This document shows, piece after piece, positions 15,615-24,706 of a DNA stretch of 64,000 nucleotides. Each line of letters opens with the position of its first letter. Position 1 is the first letter of the stretch. The notes below the pieces were generated by a model that worked only from the letters and a program-made list of their open reading frames with translations, was not told where the DNA came from and did no database searches. This DNA is from CAJXVA01 sp963761755 (GTDB lineage Bacteria; Myxococcota_A; Polyangia; Nannocystales; Nannocystaceae), in contig CAVXIC010000040.1 of the NCBI GenBank assembly GCA_963761755.1, positions 1-64,000 on the forward strand, written 5' to 3'. The position numbers and the translations under genes were made by a program.

Positions 15615-16625
15615 ATGCGGTGGTTCGAGCGCTTGTTCGGTTTCGTCGAGTCGGATTGGGAGGCCACCGCGGCCCGCTTCTGCGTGGAGGGCACGACGCT
15701 CACCTCGCTCGCCAACGGCCGTCGCTTCGAGGCCGGCACGTTTTCGACCCCCTCGGTGGCCCAGCTGCGCGCCCAGGCCGGGGATCGCAGCGGCCGGCCG
15801 TCGGTGCGGCACGAGGCGATCGGCGACGTCTTGGAGCTGCACGCCGATCCTGCCCATCGCGACGCCCTGTTCCAAGTCGCCTCGCAGCTCAACTGCCTCG
15901 AGTTCGCCGATCCCCGAGAGACCCCCGAAGACGGCGTCACGCCCTACGCGACCGACCCGACCCAAGGGCCCGCGTGCGCCCTCGCGGCCGCCGCCGCGAC
16001 CGTGTACCGCAGCTACTTTGCGCCCGTCGACGGCCAGGTCGGCCAACGCGCCGACCGGCAGCTGAACAACATCGCCGACGCCCTCGCCCTGCTCGGTGGC
16101 CCCGACGAGCATCTCACCGTGCGCAACGGCTACGCGTTCTCCGACCCCGCGCGCCTGGCCGCCGCAGCGTCGGCTCTGCGCGCGCGAGGACGCGACGCGT
16201 TCATCGATCGCGTCAGGATCGGGGTGCAGACCGGCGCCCAGGTCACGTTCGCCTCGCGCTTTGCCGAGCCGGACGCCCCCACCTTCGTCTCTCAAGCGTT
16301 CTGCTCGGCGCTGTCGTGCGGCTACGACCGCTCGCCTCCGGAGGCCTGGATGCCGCTGGCCACCGCCGTCCTCGACGCCGCCTACGAAGCCACGCTGCTG
16401 AGCGCCCGCGCGGGGGTGGAGCGCGGCACCTGCAGCGGCGTGGTGTGGCTGACGTTCCTGGGCGGGGGCGCCTTCGGCAACGCGCCGGCGTGGATCGCCG
16501 ATGCGATCTCCCGCGCCATCGGCAGGGCCGCAGACGCCCGGCTCGACATCCGCATCGCGCACTACCGACACATCGACACGGCGATGCGCGATCGCATCGA
16601 GTCGGGCGCCAGCGCGGGTTGTTAG
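15615..16625 (+). CDS. conserved hypothetical protein with TQGPACA motif, possibly macro-like
   Basis: A 336-residue cytosolic protein; ATG 15597 would add six residues. Distinctive blocks are FQVASQLNCLEFADP, the segment TPEDGVTPYATDPTQGPACA, YRSYFAPVDGQVGQ, and near the C-terminus VWLTFLGGGAFGNAPAWI. I recall similar blocks in uncharacterised proteins of bacteria and unicellular eukaryotes. The last block resembles the glycine-rich ADP-ribose loop of macro domains, but this is weak. The gene converges on the VOC gene with a 4-bp overlap. Function unknown. Confidence 0.65.
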   Translation: MRWFERLFGFVESDWEATAARFCVEGTTLTSLANGRRFEAGTFSTPSVAQLRAQAGDRSGRPSVRHEAIGDVLELHADPAHRDALFQVASQLNCLEFADPRETPEDGVTPYATDPTQGPACALAAAAATVYRSYFAPVDGQVGQRADRQLNNIADALALLGGPDEHLTVRNGYAFSDPARLAAAASALRARGRDAFIDRVRIGVQTGAQVTFASRFAEPDAPTFVSQAFCSALSCGYDRSPPEAWMPLATAVLDAAYEATLLSARAGVERGTCSGVVWLTFLGGGAFGNAPAWIADAISRAIGRAADARLDIRIAHYRHIDTAMRDRIESGASAGC

Positions 16626-17017
16626 GCCTTGGGGACGTGCTGGTCGACCAAGATCGCGTTGCCGTCGGGGTCGGTCAACACGAAGCTCGCCGGGCCGTCT
16701 TGGGCGAGGCCGGCCTCCTGCGCCGGCGCCAAGCCGGCCGCCGCGATCCGCCCGTGCAGCGTGCGAATGTCCGTGAAGGACGCCAGCGGCTTGGCCTGCG
16801 CGTCCCAGCCGGGATTGAACGTCAAGATGTTGCCCTCGAACATCCCCGCGAACAGCCCGATGGTGGTCCCGCCGTTGCGCAGCACCAGCCACCCCTGCTG
16901 CGCGTTGCCGCCGACCTGCTCGAAGCCGAGCGCCCCATAGAACGCCTTGGAGGCCGCGAGGTCTTTGACGGAGAGGCTGACGGAAAATGCTCCGAGTTCC
17001 ACGCCCCAGGGTGACAT
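16622..17017 (-). CDS. VOC (glyoxalase/bleomycin-resistance fold) protein
   Basis: A 131-residue single-module protein with two beta-alpha-beta-beta-beta halves. The first half is FSVSLSVKDLAASKAFYGALGFEQ and WLVLRNGGTTIGLF; the second is DIRTLHGRIAAAGL and GPASFVLTDPDGNAILVDQH. The terminal DPDGN.I.VDQH block is the common metal-ligand end of the fold. Substrate cannot be read from sequence; members include lyases, dioxygenases and resistance proteins. It is divergent from the glycosyltransferase gene, 53 bp apart. Confidence 0.85.
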   Translation of the reverse strand: MSPWGVELGAFSVSLSVKDLAASKAFYGALGFEQVGGNAQQGWLVLRNGGTTIGLFAGMFEGNILTFNPGWDAQAKPLASFTDIRTLHGRIAAAGLAPAQEAGLAQDGPASFVLTDPDGNAILVDQHVPKA

Positions 17018-17070
17018 GCGCTGGGACGAGGATCGAGGGTTGCGCCGCCGGCCGTCCCCACCGACACTGG

Positions 17071-17868
17071 GTGACCGTGACGACCCCGAACGCCGACGTG
17101 CCCCGCGTGTTCGACCTCTTCGGGATGCCGATCGCCGACATCGACACCGAGGGCCTGCTCGACCACATGTTCGAACGCCTCGACGCGGGCGAAGGCGGCT
17201 GGATCGTCACCGCCAACCTCGACATCCTGCGCCGCTACGTGCTCGATCCCTCCGCGCGCGCGCTGTACGGCCAAGCCGACATCATCGTCGCCGACGGCAT
17301 GCCCCTGGTCTGGGCGAGCCGCTTGCGCCACGAGCCCCTGCCCGAGCGCGTCGCGGGCTCGAGCATGACCGTCGATCTGCTGCGCCGAGCCGCGGCGCGC
17401 GGGCGCACCGTGTTCATGCTCGGGGGCAAGGGTGACGTCGCGCAGCGAGCCCGCGAGGCCGTCGAGCGGGACGTGCCGGGCATCCGCATCGTGGGCACCC
17501 ACGCCCCGTTCATCTCCTCACCGATCACCGGCGCGGAGACCGAGGCCCTCGCGGCGGAGATCGAGGCGGCCACCGCGGCGCCCGACATCATCTTGGTCGG
17601 TTTCGGCTCGCCCAAGCAGGAGCACGCCATCGCGGCCCTGCGGGAGCGCTTCCCCCACGCCTGGTTCATCGGGATCGGCATCACCTTCAGCTTCCTGTGC
17701 AGCGAGACCCCGCGCGCGCCGGCGTGGATGCAGCGCACGGGGTTGGAGTGGCTCCATCGCATGGCGCAGGAGCCCGGCCGCCTGACCACCCGTTACCTGC
17801 GCGACGATCTGCCCTTCTTCGGGCTCTTGATGCTCGAGAGCTATCGACAAGGCCGCGACGCCCGCTGA
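17071..17868 (+). CDS. WecG/TagA/CpsF-family glycosyltransferase
   Basis: A 265-residue protein with GTG start 17071. Family motifs are all present: VTANLDIL, IIVADGMPLVWASR, ERVAGSSMTVDLL, FMLGGKGDV, IILVGFGSPKQEHAI, and the C-terminal RAPAWMQRTGLEWLHRMAQEPGRL.TRYL. These enzymes transfer an N-acetylmannosaminuronate- or N-acetylmannosamine-type sugar onto a lipid-linked acceptor during surface polysaccharide synthesis. The gene lies 14 bp upstream of the mannose-pathway fusion on the same strand, so the two probably form one operon. Confidence 0.9.
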   Translation: MTVTTPNADVPRVFDLFGMPIADIDTEGLLDHMFERLDAGEGGWIVTANLDILRRYVLDPSARALYGQADIIVADGMPLVWASRLRHEPLPERVAGSSMTVDLLRRAAARGRTVFMLGGKGDVAQRAREAVERDVPGIRIVGTHAPFISSPITGAETEALAAEIEAATAAPDIILVGFGSPKQEHAIAALRERFPHAWFIGIGITFSFLCSETPRAPAWMQRTGLEWLHRMAQEPGRLTTRYLRDDLPFFGLLMLESYRQGRDAR

Positions 17869-17882
17869 CGTATCATCCGCCC

Positions 17883-20800
17883 GTGGACCCCCCCCCTCGC
17901 CGCGCCGCCGCGCTCCAGCTCCTGCCGAGCCTTCAGGCCTACGCCTGGGGTGACCGCACGTTCATCCCGGCGATGCTGGGACGTCGGCCGAGCCAGGCGC
18001 CGTGCGCAGAGGCGTGGTTCGGCGCGCATCCGGTGGCGCCGTCCCAGCTCGAGGGGCTCGAGACCGACTTCGCGGCGTTCATCGACGCCGACCCAGCGGG
18101 GGTCCTCGGCCCGCGGGTCTTGGGCGCCCACGGCGAGCTCCCCTTCCTGCTCAAGCTGCTCAGCGCCGCCGGGCCTCTGTCGATTCAGGTCCACCCCAAC
18201 GCCCAGCGCGCCGCCGCCGGGTTCGCCCAAGAAGACGCCGCGGGCATTCCGATCGACGCCAGCCACCGGCGGTTCAAGGACCCCCATCACAAGCCCGAGC
18301 TCGTCGTGGCCTTGACCGACTTCGACGCGCTGTGCGGCTTTCGGACGCCCTCCGAGCGCGCTGCCGTGCTCGCGACCGCCCCCGAGCTGGCCGAGGTCCT
18401 CCCGCTGCGCGAGCCGACCCCCCATGCCCTGCGCGACGCGCTTGCGGCCTACTACGCCGCCGATGAGGCCACCGTGCAGCGGGTGCTGCGGAGCTGGGTG
18501 CATCGGCTGCGATCGAGCAGCGAGCAGGCGCGCAGCGAGGACGACCGGTGGGTCCTGAAGATCCACGACGCGACCTGCGGGGCCGACGACGCGCCGGACC
18601 GCGGACTCCCCTTCGCGCTGCTGCTTCACCGGCTCCGCCTGCGCCCCGGCCAGGCGCTCTTCTTGCCCGCCGGGGTCCCGCACGCCTACCTCGGCGGGGC
18701 CGCCGTCGAGCTGATGGCCAACTCCGACAACGTCATTCGGGCCGGCCTGACCCGCAAACACGTCGATCCCCAGGCACTCCTGGAGATGGTGCACTTCGAC
18801 GCCGGGCCTCCGCGGATCCTCGAGTCGATCCCCCGCGGGGACGAGGGCGCCTCGACCTATCCGGTGCCCACGGCGGAGTTTGGCCTCGAGCGCGTCGAGC
18901 TTCAGCCCGGCCAGCGGATCTCGATCACCGCCGATGGCCCGGAGCTGCTGCTCGCCGTCACCGGGCCGCAATCTCGGGCCGACATCGAGGGCATGCCGAC
19001 CCCGTGGCGGGGAGGCCAGTGCCTGGCGCTGCCCCACGCGGCACGACTGCAGGGGACTGCTCGCACCGCCTTTACGATGTACCGTGCGTTCGTGCCCAAC
19101 GACGCACGAGCGACTCCGACGTTTCGCGGCCGCACCCCTACCCCGCTGCGCTTCGGCACCTCCGGCCTGCGGGGCAGGGTCGAGGACATCACCGACCTCG
19201 AGGCCTACGTGAACACCACCGGCTTCCTGGGCGTGATGCTCGCGCGCGGCGAGGCGGCCGCGGGCTCCACGGTGGTCCTCGCCGGCGACCTCCGCCCGAG
19301 CACCCACGGCCCCGACCGCAGCATCACGCGCGCGGTGGCCCAGGCCATCGGCGACGTGGGCATGGTCGCCGACTACCTCGGACCCCTGCCGACGCCCGCC
19401 CTGACCCTCGAGGGCCTGCGCCGCGGCTGCCCGAGCATCATGGTGACCGGCAGCCACATTCCGTTCGACCGCAACGGGATCAAGTTCAACACGCCGCACG
19501 GGGAGGTCCTCAAGACCGACGAGGCCGACATCCTCGCCGCGGTCGCCCGCGCCCGGCACGTCGAGTACGAGCGCCCGGCCGCGACCTCCGGGTTCGACGA
19601 CGACGGATGGTTTCGGCCCGGCGTCGCGCGCCCGGTGCCCGCCCCGTCCCCCGACGGCCGCGACAACTACGTGGCCCGCTACACCGACGCCTTCGCCCCC
19701 GACGCGCTCGCGGGCCTGAGCGTGGTGTTCTACGAACACTCCGCGGTCGGGCGGGAGCTCATCGCCGAGCTCTTGTCAGCGCTGGGCGCCCAGGTGCTGC
19801 CCATGGCCCGCGCCTCGAGCTTCGTGCCCATCGACACCGAAGCGCTCGGCGAGGAGGGTCTCGCGACGCTGCAGCGCCTCGCGGACCAGGCGCGCGCGCA
19901 GGGACACATGGTCGATGCGGTGGTGTCCACCGACGGCGACAGCGATCGCCCCGTGGTGGCCTCGGTCCGCGCGGACGGCCAGGTCGTCTTCGTGGGGGGC
20001 GACGTGCTCGGCGTCCTGGTCGCCCGAGCCTTGGGCGCCGATGCGATCGCCGTCCCGGTCAGCGCCACGGACATGGTCGAGCCCGTCTTCGGCGACCGCG
20101 TGGACGTCCGCCGCACCCGCATCGGGTCGCCGTGGGTCATCGCAGCCATGCTCGCGCAGCAGGGCCAGCGCATCGTGGGCTGGGAGGCCAACGGCGGGTT
20201 CCTGCACGCCTCACCCTTGGCGACCGATCGAGGCACGCTCGCGCCGCTGCCCACCCGCGACGCTGCGCTGCCCATCGTCGTCGCCCTGGAGCTGGCTGCG
20301 AAGGCCAAGCTCCGCGGGGACACCCTCGCCGACGACGTCGACGCGCTTCCGCCTCGCCACTCCCGCGCGGGGCTGCTGGACGCCGTCGATCCCGCCCGCT
20401 CCGCCGCCCTGCTGCGACGCCTCCGCATGCCCCGCGCCGCGCTGCGTGGCGCGACCCGGACCGCCGCCGGGGCGCTCGAGGGCTTCGACGAGCAGGGCGG
20501 TGCGTTCGAGCTGACGCAGCCCGATCAGCGTGCGCTCCGGGGCGTGTTCGCTCGGCTGGGCGACCACTTCACGGCGGCCCGCGGCTTTGGCCCCGTGCAG
20601 TCGGTGGACACCCTCGACGGCGTCCGCATCACCTTCGAGGGCGGAGACGTCGCCCACGTGCGCCCCTCGGGCAACGCGCCGCAGCTGCGCATCTATGCGC
20701 AGGCCGGCACCGCGGAGCGTGCAGATGCGATCGTGCACATGGGGTTGGCCGACGACGGCCTCTTGCACGAACTCCTCGCCGGCGCCGACCAGACGCGGTT

Positions 20801-22439
20801 CTGCGACGCGGTGCTGCACAACGTCGAGCTGGGCCGCGCGCTGTTCGCGGGCGCGCTCGAGGAGCGGCCCGCGGCGCTGATCGGGGTGGTCTGTGGCTCC
20901 GCCGCCGCCCAGACGTTCTGGCAGCGGCAGCTGGACGCGATGCGCGAGGACTTCGCAGCCGCCGACGCCCGCGCGTTCTTCGAGGATCTCCCGGTCAACC
21001 AGGCCCTGGGTCTGCTGCTGCTGTGGGAGAGGGTTCGCCCGCATCACGTCGCCGGCGGCGGCGCGCTGGTGGCCTTCGTGTTCGGCAGCGGCACCCGAGC
21101 CACGCCGATCACCGAGGCCGAGTGTGGACAAAAGCCCGCAATCGACTCGTTCGCCCACGTGGGCGAGGGCCGCAGGCGGGCGTCCCTGGTCGAGCTCGCG
21201 CTGCGCACCTTCGCCCCGGTCGAGGCCTATCTGCGGCGCAGCGGGTTCGAGGGCATGGTCGTCAAATGGGGAGATGAGGTTCAGATCCCGACCCTCGACC
21301 TCCGCGGCACCGACCCACGCCTCGCTGGCGCCGACATCGTCCGCTTCGTGTCGATGCAGGCGATCACCGAGGACACCGCTGCGAACAAGGACTGGGTCGG
21401 CGTTGCTGCCGACGGGCGCATCACGGCCTTCATTCCGCGACGCCCCCTGGCGCAGATGGATGCGCTGGCCGACGAAGGGCTCCTGCAGCGCCGCGGCGAC
21501 CAGCTCGTCGGCGGCGTCAACCTGGGCTCCATCGCCATCTCGGCCGCGCTCGCCGACGTGCTGCTCGAGGCGTTCGAGGCCGACATCCACGACGCCTCCG
21601 CGAAGCGAAGCGACCGACCCGACCTCGATCCGCAGCTGTTCACCGCGCTGACGATCGCCGTGCTTCCCGAGCCCCGTCGCCGCGAGGCGTGGCGGCGCGC
21701 CCAGCACAGCGCGCCGGCCATCGCCGAGCTCGCCGCGCGCATGCCCGACGTGCTGGACCGCCTCGTCGGGGCGCTGGCCGCCTTCGAGCGACGCCACGGC
21801 CGGACTGCCCAGCTGCAGGCCCTGGACTTCGGCGACCAGTACTGGGGCGACATTGGGCAGCACCGCAGCATGTACGCGTTCTTCAGCGCGCTGCGGGAGG
21901 ACTCCATCCACGGAACGATCGCGCGAGCCCTTGCGGGGCTGCCCGAGTATCCCGACGCCGACGGCAACTGGATCGCGGGGCAGACCACCGTGGGGCCCGG
22001 CGTGCGCGTGCGCGGCAGCGTCCTCATCGACGTCACGCTTCGCGATGCCGAGATCCGCGACAGCGTGCTCATCGGCACCCATGCGAACACGGTCACGGCA
22101 ACCCAAGCCTTCGACATCGCGTCGGCCGCCCCGTCGCTGACCCTCGCGCCCGGGGCCGGTGGGTACAAGATCCTCAGCGACGACGCGGTCGAGGTCGCGC
22201 CGGGCGAGCGCTGCACGACGGTCTTCTTGCCGCAGGGGGCAGCCACCCTGCGGGTGCATGAAGACGATGACCTGCGAGACATGGCGCGGACGTACGCGAT
22301 CCCGCTTCGATCCAACCAGCTGTCCTTTGCGGACGCCCACGCTCAGGCCATCGCCGGGGACCCGGCGTCCCTGCGAGATGCGCGCATTCGTGCGCGCCAG
22401 GCCATCGTGCAAAAACTGCGGACGCCCTCGAAATCGTAG
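17883..22439 (+). CDS. trifunctional fusion: mannose-6-P isomerase, phosphomannomutase, nucleotidyltransferase-like
   Basis: A 1,518-residue protein, GTG start 17883. Residues 1-415 are a type I phosphomannose isomerase with zinc ligands Q102 and H104 in QVHPN, E139 in HHKPELV and H267 in GVPHAYLGG. Residues 420-940 are an alpha-D-phosphohexomutase: GTSGLRG (425), catalytic loop TGSHIP with S524, metal loop DGDSDRP (684), sugar loop WEANGG and phosphate loop RPSGNAP (927). Residues 955-1518 contain FGSGTRATPITEAECGQKP (about 1067), like a sugar-nucleotidyltransferase signature. The end, TVGPGVRVRGSVLIDVTLRDAE..., is a left-handed beta-helix. Together they could convert fructose-6-P to GDP-mannose or a related nucleotide. 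Third-domain identity is the least certain. Confidence 0.88.
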   Translation: MDPPPRRAAALQLLPSLQAYAWGDRTFIPAMLGRRPSQAPCAEAWFGAHPVAPSQLEGLETDFAAFIDADPAGVLGPRVLGAHGELPFLLKLLSAAGPLSIQVHPNAQRAAAGFAQEDAAGIPIDASHRRFKDPHHKPELVVALTDFDALCGFRTPSERAAVLATAPELAEVLPLREPTPHALRDALAAYYAADEATVQRVLRSWVHRLRSSSEQARSEDDRWVLKIHDATCGADDAPDRGLPFALLLHRLRLRPGQALFLPAGVPHAYLGGAAVELMANSDNVIRAGLTRKHVDPQALLEMVHFDAGPPRILESIPRGDEGASTYPVPTAEFGLERVELQPGQRISITADGPELLLAVTGPQSRADIEGMPTPWRGGQCLALPHAARLQGTARTAFTMYRAFVPNDARATPTFRGRTPTPLRFGTSGLRGRVEDITDLEAYVNTTGFLGVMLARGEAAAGSTVVLAGDLRPSTHGPDRSITRAVAQAIGDVGMVADYLGPLPTPALTLEGLRRGCPSIMVTGSHIPFDRNGIKFNTPHGEVLKTDEADILAAVARARHVEYERPAATSGFDDDGWFRPGVARPVPAPSPDGRDNYVARYTDAFAPDALAGLSVVFYEHSAVGRELIAELLSALGAQVLPMARASSFVPIDTEALGEEGLATLQRLADQARAQGHMVDAVVSTDGDSDRPVVASVRADGQVVFVGGDVLGVLVARALGADAIAVPVSATDMVEPVFGDRVDVRRTRIGSPWVIAAMLAQQGQRIVGWEANGGFLHASPLATDRGTLAPLPTRDAALPIVVALELAAKAKLRGDTLADDVDALPPRHSRAGLLDAVDPARSAALLRRLRMPRAALRGATRTAAGALEGFDEQGGAFELTQPDQRALRGVFARLGDHFTAARGFGPVQSVDTLDGVRITFEGGDVAHVRPSGNAPQLRIYAQAGTAERADAIVHMGLADDGLLHELLAGADQTRFCDAVLHNVELGRALFAGALEERPAALIGVVCGSAAAQTFWQRQLDAMREDFAAADARAFFEDLPVNQALGLLLLWERVRPHHVAGGGALVAFVFGSGTRATPITEAECGQKPAIDSFAHVGEGRRRASLVELALRTFAPVEAYLRRSGFEGMVVKWGDEVQIPTLDLRGTDPRLAGADIVRFVSMQAITEDTAANKDWVGVAADGRITAFIPRRPLAQMDALADEGLLQRRGDQLVGGVNLGSIAISAALADVLLEAFEADIHDASAKRSDRPDLDPQLFTALTIAVLPEPRRREAWRRAQHSAPAIAELAARMPDVLDRLVGALAAFERRHGRTAQLQALDFGDQYWGDIGQHRSMYAFFSALREDSIHGTIARALAGLPEYPDADGNWIAGQTTVGPGVRVRGSVLIDVTLRDAEIRDSVLIGTHANTVTATQAFDIASAAPSLTLAPGAGGYKILSDDAVEVAPGERCTTVFLPQGAATLRVHEDDDLRDMARTYAIPLRSNQLSFADAHAQAIAGDPASLRDARIRARQAIVQKLRTPSKS

Positions 22440-22638
22440 GTCGGGCCGCAACCGGCCGCTGGCGGGTCTGCACGGGAAGTGTCGTGCCTTCGCAACACCC
22501 CCGTGGTGGCAAGTTGCAACGCCGATGCGCCACGCTCGTCCTACAAACTGCACGAAGAGTGCGTACTTGGGCGTTCGACCCCGTCCAACCCACGTCGCGA
22601 TCGTTTGGAACGCGAACTGCACTCCCTGAGAAGCTGCC

Positions 22639-23238
22639 ATGAAACGCCTCCGCATGACGCAACTCGCTCTGTCCGCCCTCGCGCTCGCTACCGTTGCCCT
22701 CGTCGCTCCCGCAGATGGCGCTGCGAGCGTCGTGCCCTACCACCGCATGGCGGCTTGCGATCTGGCCCCCGCGGGGTACGCGCACCACCCGGTGCTGCGC
22801 ATCGACCAGGACTTCCACCCCAACGACGCCTACGAGATCGCGATCGACGCGTGGACCGCGGATGACGAGCCCGAGTCCATGGCCGGCGTCCGCATGTGGT
22901 GGCTCGACACGTCGGACGCCAACGCACGCAGCCCGTTCGGCAAAGGGGTGCGTCGGCACATCGACATCGACTACCAGGACCGCGGCGCCGGCGGTTGGGA
23001 CATCGGCATCAAGCAGGGCCGCAAGCGCTACACCTTCGAGGTCCGACGAGAGGACGGTGGGGTCGTCGCATACTCCGACGTCCAGGCCGACGGCACCCTG
23101 ATCGAGGACTGCAAGATTCAGCGCTCCCGCCTGGTCGCCAAGAAGGTGCTCGGGATCTCGACCGGCCTCAAGCGCATCGACGTGACGTGCACCGACGCCG
23201 AGGGCAAAGAACATCGCGGCTCGGTCGCTCGCCTGTAG
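22639..23238 (+). CDS. secreted hypothetical protein
   Basis: A 199-residue protein with a Sec signal peptide (TQLALSALALATVALVAPADGAAS, cleaved after ADGA or nearby). The mature part is beta-rich and contains conserved-looking pairs of Cys (AACDLAP, EDCKIQ, VTCTDAEG). No known domain is recognised. It is preceded by about 200 bp without a gene and by a weak SD-like AGAAGC. Probably periplasmic or secreted. Confidence 0.65.
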   Translation: MKRLRMTQLALSALALATVALVAPADGAASVVPYHRMAACDLAPAGYAHHPVLRIDQDFHPNDAYEIAIDAWTADDEPESMAGVRMWWLDTSDANARSPFGKGVRRHIDIDYQDRGAGGWDIGIKQGRKRYTFEVRREDGGVVAYSDVQADGTLIEDCKIQRSRLVAKKVLGISTGLKRIDVTCTDAEGKEHRGSVARL

Positions 23239-23246
23239 CGGCCGGG

Positions 23247-23287
23247 GCCCAACCGGGCCCAACCGGCCCCAACCGGCCCCAACCGGG
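23247..23287. repeat. four 10-bp tandem repeats between convergent genes
   Basis: The unit (G/C)CCCAACCGG occurs four times at exactly 10-bp steps (AACCGG at 23251, 23261, 23271 and 23281). It lies between the secreted protein stop and the nitronate monooxygenase stop. No hairpin with a U-tract is seen. It may be slippage-derived or a protein-binding array. Confidence 0.8.
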
Positions 23288-23296
23288 CAGTCGGGT

Positions 23297-24193
23297 TCAG
23301 CGCAGGCGCGCCACCGCGTCATGATACTCGCGGACGACGGCCTCAACGATGTCCTCGATCGGCCGGATCTCTTCGATGAGCGACACACCCTGCCCGGCGC
23401 TCCAGATGTCCTTCCACCGCTTGGCCGCCTCTGGGCCCCGCGTCGGCGCCGTGTCGTCGGGCAGCGTCTGCTTGATGAAGTTCGCGTGAATGCCCGAGAC
23501 CTGATCCGTGTAGACGATGTCTTCGTGCGTCGACTCGACGACGCGTTCCTTGTAGGCCTGCGGAGCGCCGCACTCGGCCGAGGCGATGAACCGCGTGCCC
23601 ATGTACGCCAGCTCCGCCCCCAGGGACAGCGCGGCCGCCACCTGCTCTCCCCCGCTGATGCAGCCCGCGGCGATGACCGGCACGCCGAGGTTTTTGCGTA
23701 GATACGGGAGGAGCACGTAGGGATTCACGCGGCCGGCGTGCCCCCCAGCACCCTGACTCACCGCGATGACACCGTCGACGCCCGCCGACTCGGCCTTCTT
23801 GGCGTGGTGCAGGTGAATGACGTCGTGAAACACGGTCACGCCCCGCGCGTGCGCCTGCGCGACGATCTCGGTGGGGTTGCCGTAGCTGGTGAGCAGCACC
23901 GGGACCTCGTACTCGAGGCAGAGTTCCACATCCCGCTGCAGCCGCTCGGGATCGGTGAGCCCGATCGTGACGTTGATCCCGAACGGCTTGTCGGTCTCGC
24001 TCCGAATCCACTGGAGATCGGACTCGAACTGCTCGGCCGTCCTCGCGTTGAGGCTGGGCATCGTGCCCAGGATCCCAGCGCGCGCCGCGGCAACGATCAT
24101 CTCCTTGTTGGAGATGATGAACATCGGCGCCGCGACGAGCGGATAGGTCAGACCGAGCTTTCGCGACAGCGGGGTGGAGAACGGCGTGCTCAC
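23297..24193 (-). CDS. nitronate monooxygenase family protein
   Basis: A 298-residue FMN-dependent TIM-barrel protein, GTG start 24193. Recognisable blocks are PLVAAPMFIISNKEMIVAA, FGINVTIGL, VDGVIAVSQGAGGHAG, and the phosphate-binding end VPVIAAGCISGGEQVAAALSLGAE followed by YMGTRFIAS. The family oxidises alkyl nitronates or related compounds, and some members are enoyl-ACP-type reductases. The GAGGHAG segment is the usual active-site and FMN region. It lies 23 bp downstream of the thioredoxin gene on the same strand, so it is probably co-transcribed with it. Confidence 0.9.
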   Translation of the reverse strand: MSTPFSTPLSRKLGLTYPLVAAPMFIISNKEMIVAAARAGILGTMPSLNARTAEQFESDLQWIRSETDKPFGINVTIGLTDPERLQRDVELCLEYEVPVLLTSYGNPTEIVAQAHARGVTVFHDVIHLHHAKKAESAGVDGVIAVSQGAGGHAGRVNPYVLLPYLRKNLGVPVIAAGCISGGEQVAAALSLGAELAYMGTRFIASAECGAPQAYKERVVESTHEDIVYTDQVSGIHANFIKQTLPDDTAPTRGPEAAKRWKDIWSAGQGVSLIEEIRPIEDIVEAVVREYHDAVARLR

Positions 24194-24216
24194 GCCGGCG
24201 AGACTACCAGGGGGGC

Positions 24217-24597
24217 TCAGCCGAAGATCCGCGAGAGCAGGCCCTTGCGTTGGGACTTGCCCAGTAGCCACTCGGCCTTGTTGCCGAGCTGGTCTGCGCT
24301 CATGCGGCCGACGACCGCGTCGAGGATCTTGCCATCGTGGACGAAGATGATCGTCGGCACCGAGCGCACGCTGAAGGGCGCCGCGAGGTTGCCGTACTCG
24401 GTGACGTCCACTTTGCAGAAGCGCACCTCTTGGGGATCGAACTGTCCGGCCACGTGGGCGAAGTCGTCGGCCATCGCCAAGCAGGGACCACAGGTCTGCG
24501 ACCAGAAGTCGATCACCGCGGTGCCTCCTCCCTCGCGCATGATGTCCTCCACCTGCTCCTGGGTCGTCAGGTCCTGGTAGCCCTTGTCTTCGGCCAT
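24217..24597 (-). CDS. thioredoxin-family protein
   Basis: A 126-residue protein, ATG 24597. It has the redox motif SQTCGPC (CGPC) after VIDFW, the cis-Pro loop VRSVPTIIF and the C-terminal IVGR-like segment VVGRMSADQL. These give a complete thioredoxin fold. A 20-residue extension (KAEWLLGKSQRKGLLSRIFG) follows the fold. There is no signal peptide, so it acts in the cytoplasm as a disulfide reductase. It is the first gene of a pair with the nitronate monooxygenase. Confidence 0.93.
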   Translation of the reverse strand: MAEDKGYQDLTTQEQVEDIMREGGGTAVIDFWSQTCGPCLAMADDFAHVAGQFDPQEVRFCKVDVTEYGNLAAPFSVRSVPTIIFVHDGKILDAVVGRMSADQLGNKAEWLLGKSQRKGLLSRIFG

Positions 24598-24706
24598 CGA
24601 GGCGAGCGTACCGTCCGAAGCGCCCGGTGCCACCCCAAAATCGATCCCTCGCCGGCAGATCCCGGACGGATGTCCCTGCGTTGCCGTGCCTTGATATCGT
24701 GGGGCG

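Noticed and set aside
17883..18200. Separate manA gene instead of a fusion
   Set aside because: No stop codon, start signal or intergenic gap separates the isomerase part from the mutase part; the frame is continuous from 17883 to 22439.
20211..22655. A minus-strand open frame of 814 codons
   Set aside because: It is complementary to the mannose-pathway fusion, which has intact catalytic motifs throughout.
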